A program made the position numbers and the translations under genes. A stretch of 64,000 nt of DNA from Hirudinaria manillensis (Eukaryota; Annelida; Clitellata; Hirudinida; Hirudinidae): the NCBI GenBank assembly GCA_034509925.1, contig CM067526.1, forward strand, positions 12,106,010 to 12,170,009, in the 5' to 3' direction. Shown here piece by piece: positions 56,640 through 64,000 of this stretch (the first letter of the stretch is position 1; every line of letters begins with the position of its first letter). The notes under the pieces were generated by a model, which was given only the letters and a program-made list of their open reading frames with translations, was not told the DNA's origin and ran no database searches.

Positions 56640-57251
56640 CTTATTAGACCAGTTTATACCGCCTAAGAGGTTGTTCCCAGCTTAAGGACCTTTCATGTAA
56701 TTTCTGGCAAGATATGTTTCCAATCATCTAGCACTTAAAACATTTTTAGTTACAAACAAGTCTGTGCATTGGCGAATGACAACGGAATTCTTAGCTGGCA
56801 CTAATCTCAAGCCTAACATTTCGGCATTCATTCATTCATTCGTTCATTCAAATAATTCTAAAGAGCTTTGATTGTTCCGTAATACTTTTGCGATTTCAAC
56901 ATATATGAATAAACCTATTATAAGTACATACCTGCATGTCAGTAGTCCTGACTTTTAAAGACTCAAACCATTGTCAGATGTGAAAGGGCATCGCTCTAAA
57001 AAAAGTGGAATCACGTTCCATTTTGGAAAGTAATTCTATAATGTTTATATTTCATATAATTTGTATGTCGTAGGGAAAATTCATATTTTGTTGATCATGT
57101 TTTCTTGTCCAACATTTGTAAAAACTTGGGCATACTGGGGTAAAATGTAAATGTATATTGTTTTTACCTATCACACAATTTCATATATGTTTCGGATTTA
57201 CTGAGATCTAACTAAGATTTAAATAAAAAGTCTTGAATTATTTAAAATCAA

Positions 57252-59276
57252 TTATAAATCATCAATTGTTTCTGCTTCTATTTCTCCATTGACGGTTGTG
57301 CTTTGAATTTCATCTTCGTTTTCTAAAAAAGAAAAATTGGTCATAAATTACGCAACATTATTAAGTTTAATAATTATAACTTTAGTAATTAACAGATTTC
57401 ACAAATAATTGTATTAATAAAACTAATATAAAATATTCGATGAATTTCCAAAGATTAACACAGGTCGACTCCGCAATAATATTAAATAGCAAAATAACGT
57501 ACTGAGAACTATTTGCGAAATTTCAACGAGACCAGGCAATTAAGTTACGCCAAAGAACTGTTAAAAATTATTTGCGGTCCAAACTTGTCTTAAATATGTG
57601 TAATTGCTCAAAGAACAAGGATAGAACTCATATCATTCAACCCAGCATTAACAACCTTCAGATTAAACATGTTACGTCCACCAAATTCCTCGGCATTATT
57701 ATCGATGAGAAATTAAACTGGTCTTTCCACATCAATTATGTTGCCACCAAAATTTCAAAAAATATTGGAGTCATATCAAAAATCAGTTCATTTGTTGATA
57801 GAAAAATTCTTACTATGCTGTACTATTCATTAATCTATCCCTATCTCATCTATTGTAATATAACTTGGGCATCCAGCTATCCCTCTAAACTCACCCATCT
57901 ACTCACTCTTCAAAAAAGAATAATCAGGATTATGTTTCGCCTCCATCCACGTGCTCACACAAAGGACTTCTTCATTTCAAATGGTTTTTTGAATATTCAT
58001 CAGATCAATAAATTCCAAACTTGCCTCTTCATGTATAATTATGAACATAACTTGCTGCTTTCTGCCTTTGGTAATATGCTTTCCAAATCCTCAGATATCC
58101 ACTCTTACAATCTTAGATCATCCAATCAATTTAGATCTGAATTTTCCCGTACCACCTTCAAAAAATTCTCCATATGTTGTAAAGGTCCATTTTTGTTCTC
58201 TTCTCTGCCATTATCCCTTACTTCTTTAAACAGTTCCTCTCTATTTAAATCCCTTCTTAAAAAACACATTCTCTCCAGTTGTTGAACCGCACATTTCCTC
58301 ATCACTTCATCATTCATCATTCCTTTCGTTATCCTTGGTCTTCTGTCACAGCACCTCCCTGGTTAATCTACATCTCTCATTATCAGGTGTTCGTTGTTCC
58401 CATCGTGTTTAGAAGTTTAGAAGTTTTGTCATCAAAATCTCAGTTTATCATTTATGTAAAGACCCTTTCATACGCCCCTTCAACTTTGTCAATATGAATT
58501 AGCCTATCCCCTAGACGGGAATTAAATTCCCTTGGGATAAACCATTGATGAATTTGTGATTTTTTTTGGGCATGATCTGTGTATATTTCAAAAAATTTTT
58601 TTTTGAATAAACGAATTCATAACCGTTAATTAATTTATACCGAATACATTCCAATGATTTAAGCGACTTTGATTAGTTCATGGATCATGTAAATAAGTAT
58701 ATAATCTCTCTTACATTAATGTGGGTGTTTTTGATCTTTTTTATAATAAAATGTCATTTCAATTTTTTCAGGCCTACCAAAGTGTTGCATTGTTTTCCAC
58801 ATCTTTGAAAATCTTTCTAGAATTAAACCTGGGAAAGTAAATTTGTATCATTTGCTTAAAGCTGGATAACGAAAATATGAGAAAAGTTTGATAAATAAAA
58901 TCACTGTAGATAATTCACTTAAGTTATTTTTTAACTATTTCGATCGCATAACCACAATGCTCCACTCTAGGGAATGAAATGGAATTTGACACTGCTGGGT
59001 CTGCTGAGGCATCCATAGTTGTTTTAGGCTCTTTTAACTAGTAATTGATACCTAAATAATATATAAAATACATCCAACCCATTCATCTTAATCAAATGAA
59101 ATTGGAAATGCCGTGACAAAATTTGAATCGATTAACTGTGAAATGGCACAAAAACGATATCTAATTCCATCAGTTGAAACTTAGAGATGCATGCTCTTCA
59201 ACACTTGTACTAGATTAGGCCAGGCACGCCTAAGCTAAGATCGCTCTTCGACCTTGGATTCTGAAATTAGATACAT
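57252..59276 (-). pseudogene. Broken second copy of candidate gene X
   Basis: The first exon equivalent (ATG at 59276) has a 9-base insertion that adds an in-frame TAG after KVEE. The second and third exon equivalents (near 58960-59045 and 58790-58845) are recognisable but altered. The fourth and fifth are missing, replaced by the LINE fragment. The last exon (57322-57252) remains with the acidic frame intact (NEDEIQSTTVNGEIEAET, then IDDL) behind the same acceptor. Its call depends on the model for gene X; the structural comparison itself is clear. Confidence 0.45.
57601..58617 (+). mobile_element. 5'-truncated non-LTR retrotransposon (CR1/jockey-like LINE)
   Basis: The frame to 58285 encodes the C-terminal end of a LINE reverse transcriptase: KFLGIIIDEKLNWSFHINYV, ILTMLYYSLIYPYLIYCNIT, LLTLQKRIIRIMFR and HSYNLRSSNQFR near the end. 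Only the thumb and tail regions remain; the catalytic FADD region is absent, so it cannot move itself. A 3' UTR of about 330 bases ends near TTTTTTTTGAATAAACGAATTC. The left border is sharp: duplicated sequence ends at ...TCTTAAATATGTG. About 770 bases of unit 1 (51894-52664) have no counterpart here, so the insertion came with a deletion of target DNA, or later loss. The frame is unbroken, suggesting a fairly recent arrival. Confidence 0.88.
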
Positions 59277-59278
59277 GC

Positions 59279-62200
59279 ATGGCTGGGATATGGTTAATTT
59301 AAAGCCTTGTTTATAATAATAATTTACAATATATTAATAAGATATTAATTACTTAGGTGTGCTAGGATTATTTTTCATTTAACTGTAATAACTTCTGGCA
59401 GCTTTTCGCCAAGCAAACTAGAAGTAGAAGATTTGAATGAAGACTTCTACGTTTTTAAATCAAGAAAGTACGTGGCAAGGTTGTGTTTCTCAAAACAGCC
59501 TCTAAACACCTTTGTTTACCTCTTAAATCTTCAGATGGCCGGAGAGTTGGTTGCAGGTTCCGTCGGTCGGCAATGGTCATCTAGCAACGGTCTTAAAATA
59601 TTCATGGATGCACATGAGTGGTTTGTTTAATGGAAATGAGACGAATTCTCAGCGGGCCAGAATTCCGTCCACCATAGCCGTAAATTTGATATCTCCAGCA
59701 GACGATCAAGAGATTGAATATAAACTGGATACCAGGATAGGTTCGAGTGGAACTCATCCGGTTTAAGATTTTAGCTCATGCTTTGTTTATGTTTACAAAG
59801 AAGCCTTAAGAATAATTTTAATAAACATTGTGGCATTATTTTGGTGCTTCATTTTAAATCTGCCTTTGATATGAATTCACAAATATGTTAAGTATGATAG
59901 GCTAAAATGTTATGGCCACAAGTCTGAAACGTTCTAAATATTAAAACAGGCACATTCTTTGAGCAGCACAAAGTAAGTGGATGGAACATAACTTTGGAAT
60001 GGTTTGCCCATAGAACAATCCTACCGGTTCTTGTTTTCCAAGTGGTGGCTACCAAAGATGAAAGCAACAGAACATTGCAGAATCCAAAACCAACTTCTGA
60101 ATGTCTTAGCACAGAGTTAGATTCAAAAGGTGTTTTAATCCTTGAACTTAATGTCTCAAGAGTGATGGATTCTGAGGACATTAATCTTGAAAACCTAACA
60201 TCAGAATTTCCAAATGTTGGGTAAGTATTTTCATTGAGAAACAAATCTTAATTTGAGAATTTAATTTAAATGTGTATTTTTCTAAAATTTTCAATGCAGA
60301 TTTTATCATGGTAGAACTAAGATACCTGAACATCCAGAGCTCAGTGAATGCCAAGATTTTTACATTTTGCATGATTTTATACCAGAAACATTGGAAGTAC
60401 AAAGGACTGAAAACATTAAAAAATGGACATTCATTACATCAATTCATTATTCAAAGGATGTTGTTATACAAGCTTATAGGCAGGGTAAAGCAGTCACTTA
60501 TTCTCACAACTTCAGTGCCATGAACCACGTGATTATAGTTCTTGTGATGTCACAAATGTAGGTAAAGATCTTGAGAGGTTTGGCAATTTGGAAAAAGGTC
60601 ACACTGAGGAGTGGTTGAAGCTTTGGGCTTCTGGCAGAATCGAACTGCCAGGCAACTTAAATTGCAGTCAGGCCGCTGCTTCAAGTCTGTACAACATACT
60701 CAGCTCAATACCGATTCAGAGCACGAATCCTTTTTCCAGCGGGGATACTTTTCATACTGAATCCTACACAACCCTGTTTACTGGACTCAGTCCCTCTGGT
60801 TTGCCGTGGGGTGATGAAGAGGCAAGACTAATATTTAATTTATCTAAGCAAGTTATGCAAAGATTCACAAGAATAATTTAGAAATGTTTATTGCATAATA
60901 TATATTTTAGTATTAATAATTCCAATTATAATGGAATAACCAATGAACCTGTCCTTTTTAGTCCTATCAGGGACATACATTCTGGGATGCAGAAACCTGG
61001 ATGTTTCCAGCGATACTTATGCTCCACTATGAACTTTCACCCACCCTCCTTCATTCAAGAGTTCGTACCATCGGTGTTGCGGCTCAGAATGCCATGGTGG
61101 ATGGTCTTAATGGACTCAGGTACCCATGGGAAAGTGCCCTAACAGGTTGGCCATCTCTAAATCCTAGAGAAATAAGATGAATTTCTGATCAGTGATTAGA
61201 CTTTCATGAAGATATTTCTAGAGTTATTATTAGGCAAATGATATTTATATGATTTCATGAGGAGAAATACATAATCTTTTATTTATTTATTTTTTTGGCA
61301 AGGCTTTGGATTCAATTGCAATGAATTAAGTAATGTTTGTGCTAATTCACAAAATAAGCAATTTTTTTATTCCAGGGCTAGAGACAGCACCTGATGAAAC
61401 GTGCGGGCAGTTGGAAATCCATATAAATGGAGATATTTCTATGGCCATCATGCAGTACATGAAGATATCTCCTCATCATAAAAGTCATTATTTAAATTAA
61501 AATTACATTTAAATTGTACTTTTAATACTTTCTTAACATCTTACACAACATTTAACTCAATTCTTAATAACTGATTGAATCTTTATCAATTTTTTTCTCT
61601 GTCAAGATATCAATTTTCCTTCTTCATATCTCGATATCCTTAAAGGCATAGGCGATTTCTGGCTTAGCAGGGCTGAGTATGATGATATTAAAGATCTTTA
61701 TGAGATCAAAGGTGAAAATTTCAATGGCCTAGTCACCATGATATTAGTAATAGTAATAGTTTGTCATTTAAACACTTTGATCACGAATGTTCATCAGACG
61801 TTATGCCGCCTGATGAATATGCAGAGCATGTTAACAACAGTGCCTACACAAATGCCGTGGCTGCTCTTAGTCTCAAAGCTGCCTCTGTAGCTTCCATCAT
61901 GTCAGGAGATCCAAAAGCCCCAATTTACGAAGAGGCAGCTGCAAAAATGTATATTCCCTTCGACCCGAACTATGACTATCATCCTGAGTTTGATGGATTT
62001 GAAATGGGTGAAAGTTTTTAGACTCTGGTCTGTTCATGCCTTTAATCAATAACACTTTCAGGTGTTTTATTTCAGGGACTAAGATAAAACAGGCAGATGT
62101 TGTGCTTATGGGATTTCCTCTGATGATAGATATGATGGATAGCACAAGAAAGAGTGATTTGGAAATTTATGAAAACGTGAGGAAACGTTTTTATAAAAAT

Positions 62201-62956
62201 TCACTTGTTTTGAAGCATGCCGATTCTTTTGTTGTGATGGCAGATCACTTCTGTAAAAGGTCCAGCTATGAGCGACAGTATGCATTCTATTGGATGGTTG
62301 GAAGTTGGTGAGGAAAAGAGAGCCTACAAGGCATTTGAGAAAATGTTCCAGCATATTAGTGGGGATTTTCAGGTGACCAGAGCATCAGCAGCTTTGTTGT
62401 AAAACTCTGTTAACTAATGTGTTATTATTGGTTGATGGTGTTGCCAATACATATATAGACATTTTAATATCTAATTATTATTATTATGAACTGTAATGAA
62501 TTTATTTTTGGGTACATCAAGGAAATAATGTCACTCTTAATAATATCAGCTATTCCTTAAACACTTGCACATATATTTATTTTTTATTAGATTTGGACAG
62601 AGGAAAAAGGAGGTAAAGGATCTCCAAATTTCATAACCGGAATGGGAGGGTATCTCCAGGCACTGCTGTTTGGATATGGCGGCCTCAGGGTTTTAGATGA
62701 CTCATTGAAGATTAATCCTTATATCATGGAGGATACATCATCGATAGAATGGCATGGAATCAACTACAGAGGCTGCAGCTTTAATCTTGGGATAAATAAG
62801 GACAAAATTATGCACATAACTTTGACAAGAGCTGCCGAGATGGTGGAAGTGTCATTCGAAGTGGACAAGAAAGATAGAATTCCACTTAGGGAAGGTCATC
62901 CCCTCATCATGAATGCGACTTTGGGATTTCTACGGGTTGAATGTAAGGTGGCTTAA
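59279..62956 (+). CDS. pgghg: Protein-glucosylgalactosylhydroxylysine glucosidase (GH65, PGGHG/ATHL1 family)
   Basis: Thirteen exons in phase (59279-59292, 59402-59467, 59535-59740, 59950-60220, 60300-60484, 60562-60821, 60962-61145, 61376-61483, 61607-61711, 61798-62007, 62076-62176, 62244-62372, 62591-62956) encode 734 residues, close to the 737 of human PGGHG. The enzyme removes glucose from glucosyl-galactosyl-hydroxylysine of collagen. Landmarks in order: PSVGNGHLATV, FNGNETNSQRARIPS, LEWFAHRTILPVLVFQVVAT, SYQGHTFWDAETWMFPAILM, PWESALTGLE, MPPDEYAEHVNNSAYTN, FHPEFDG-like YHPEFDGFEMG, KQADVVLMGFP, GPAMSDSMHSIGWLE, IWTEEKGG and NFITGMGGYLQALLFGYGG. The carboxylates of FWDxE, PPDEY and WTE correspond to the family's catalytic acids and are kept. 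Intron 6 has a GC donor (GAAGAG/GCAAGA). The 14-base first exon (MAGIC) is the least certain part. An AATAAA follows at 63013. Confidence 0.93.
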
Positions 62957-63012
62957 CTAAATTCTCAAGTGTAATTCCAAAGATTTTTCATATAACTTTA
63001 TCATGGGACCTA

Positions 63013-63018
63013 AATAAA
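63013..63018 (+). terminator. Candidate polyadenylation signal of PGGHG
   Basis: AATAAA lies 57 bases after the stop codon, the first such signal downstream. A second AATAAA lies near 63170. Confidence 0.5.
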
Positions 63019-63294
63019 TCCCCTTGCTTGCCAATTATTCTTAAATACAATCAAAGTAATCCAGGCTAACCATTTGTAAGAGCCGACTAGCTGATCAAAA
63101 TTACCTTGCCAAGTATTAATTGGGTCTCTCTAAAATTCCATTAGACTCTGGCTCTGTCTGACGCAGACAAAATAAATTTTAAAGAAGGATCCCCATTAAT
63201 CATAAAGGCAGAATCAGCACAAAATGGCTCAAGGCACTTACCCATGCTGACAAACGAACAAGTCAGAATCACGAGATCTTTACCATACAAAATT

Positions 63295-63300
63295 TTTATT
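63295..63300 (-). terminator. Candidate polyadenylation signal of the annexin gene
   Basis: AATAAA on the minus strand, about 410 bases after the annexin stop. The two convergent genes (PGGHG and annexin) would then end about 250 bases apart. Confidence 0.5.
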
Positions 63301-63711
63301 GTAACAACAGTTACAACTAACTACTACATAAAGTTTCACCATTTCTGCATTGGTCAGATCTACTCTCAAAAGTATAATGCTAGAACATGAATTGGTCAAT
63401 CTCAAATCAAGAAATTTGCCGAAAAGCTAAATCTTGCAAAGAGATGCTGTCAAAAATAATTCCAACTTTATCATTCTCTATGGCAAAATGCCTAGCCATT
63501 CAAGTCACAAGTTTAAACTTTTAGCAAAAGCTCAAGTCGACATGATTACTGATCCAAATATAAAATAACATAAAATAAAAAATCATCAAGGCAAAGTTAG
63601 CTCCAAGAAGATGCACTGCAAAAAAAATCCAAAGCTCTACAATAGCTTCGTTTTAAGACTTAAAAAGTTGCCTCCTGATTGAATGATTCAGAGCCATTCT
63701 TTATGCAATCC

Positions 63712-63837
63712 TCAGTTGTTGCCAAGGATGGCCAACAATAGCTTCCTGTAGTCTCCACTGCAATCTCCTTTGATGAATTCGGCAAGGGGCTTCCCATACT
63801 TCTTGGAGAAGCACCTGGAAATCTCCTTCAGGTCAAT
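63712..63837 (-). CDS. Annexin, last exon only (gene continues beyond the window)
   Basis: Behind a clear acceptor (TTCTTGCAG) the exon reads IDLKEISRCFSKKYGKPLAE, FIKGDCSGDYRKLLLAILG and NN, then stops. This is the end of annexin repeat IV: the final helix pair with the YGK.L...I.GD.SGDY.K.LLA.LG signature found in nearly all animal annexins. Annexins bind acidic phospholipids in a calcium-dependent way at the inner membrane face. The exon is phase 0 and 41 codons long plus stop. No more exons lie between it and the right edge (63838-64000 looks like intron). Which annexin this is cannot be told from one exon. Confidence 0.9.
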   Translation of the reverse strand: MDLKEISRCFSKKYGKPLAEFIKGDCSGDYRKLLLAILGNN

Positions 63838-64000
63838 CTGCAAGAAGAATGGCTTTTCAAATTCACTGTTTCTTTATAAAAGAAAGACAGAAGAAAGAAT
63901 TCGAATGATGTTTGCCTGTCATTAACAAATATAAATTGAGATTAAACAATTAGAAATGTCAACACAACAAAATACTTAACAACAAAATGTCAATTTTAAT

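Larger units (their letters stand above)
53935..59901. repeat. Tandem segmental duplication, unit 2 (about 6.0 kb)
   Basis: Repeats the order of unit 1: partial transporter-D exon 1, spacer, transporter F, remains of gene X, then PGGHG exons 1-3. It differs by small indels and by a LINE fragment (57601-58617) that stands in place of about 770 bases present in unit 1. Its right edge continues into the rest of the PGGHG gene, so the complete gene uses the exons of this unit. Confidence 0.88.

Overview
This window is genomic DNA from an animal, most likely a bilaterian invertebrate. It is AT-rich, with many (ATT)n/(AAT)n microsatellites. Its genes are split by GT-AG introns, and the families are animal ones: T-box factor, glycogen-targeting PP1 subunit, Ig adhesion protein, SLC16-like transporters, collagen glucosidase and annexin. 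I cannot narrow the phylum. All gene models below were spliced by eye, with reading phase checked across each exon junction.

Left part (1-6 kb): an HNMT-like methyltransferase (minus) and a two-exon PPP1R3-type glycogen-targeting subunit (minus). Then comes a gene-poor stretch that holds only tbx20 (8 exons, 12.79-17.85 kb, minus) with a TATA/CRE promoter. Upstream of tbx20 are about 6 kb without genes, containing a paired CRE/E-box cluster. An orphan 115-aa protein follows at 24 kb, and at 28.7-33.0 kb a three-Ig-domain protein of 8 visible exons (both minus).

Central part (35.3-56.6 kb): six head-to-tail SLC16/monocarboxylate-transporter-like genes (A to F), all minus, all with the same seven-exon architecture and intron phases and all apparently intact. 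B/C/D form one close subgroup and E/F another; A is the outlier.

Right part: a tandem segmental duplication explains 47.5-59.9 kb. The unit begins inside exon 1 of transporter D and carries transporter E, a candidate small minus-strand gene ('X') and the 5' exons of the collagen glucosidase PGGHG; it ends in a PGGHG intron. Its repeat made transporter F, a broken X copy partly replaced by a 5'-truncated LINE, and the 5' exons now used by the full PGGHG gene (plus, 13 exons, 734 aa, 59.28-62.96 kb). Dead ends were left at the junction: a PGGHG 5' fragment with a frameshift and a transporter-D exon-1 fragment with a stop. The window ends in the last exon of an annexin (minus).

The genes do not form an operon or an obvious pathway. 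The main stories are the local transporter expansion, the well-resolved duplication, three GC-AG introns, an enlarged T-box loop, and the candidate gene X, whose frame continues past a single TGA into a frame starting with a dual-acylation-type N-terminus.
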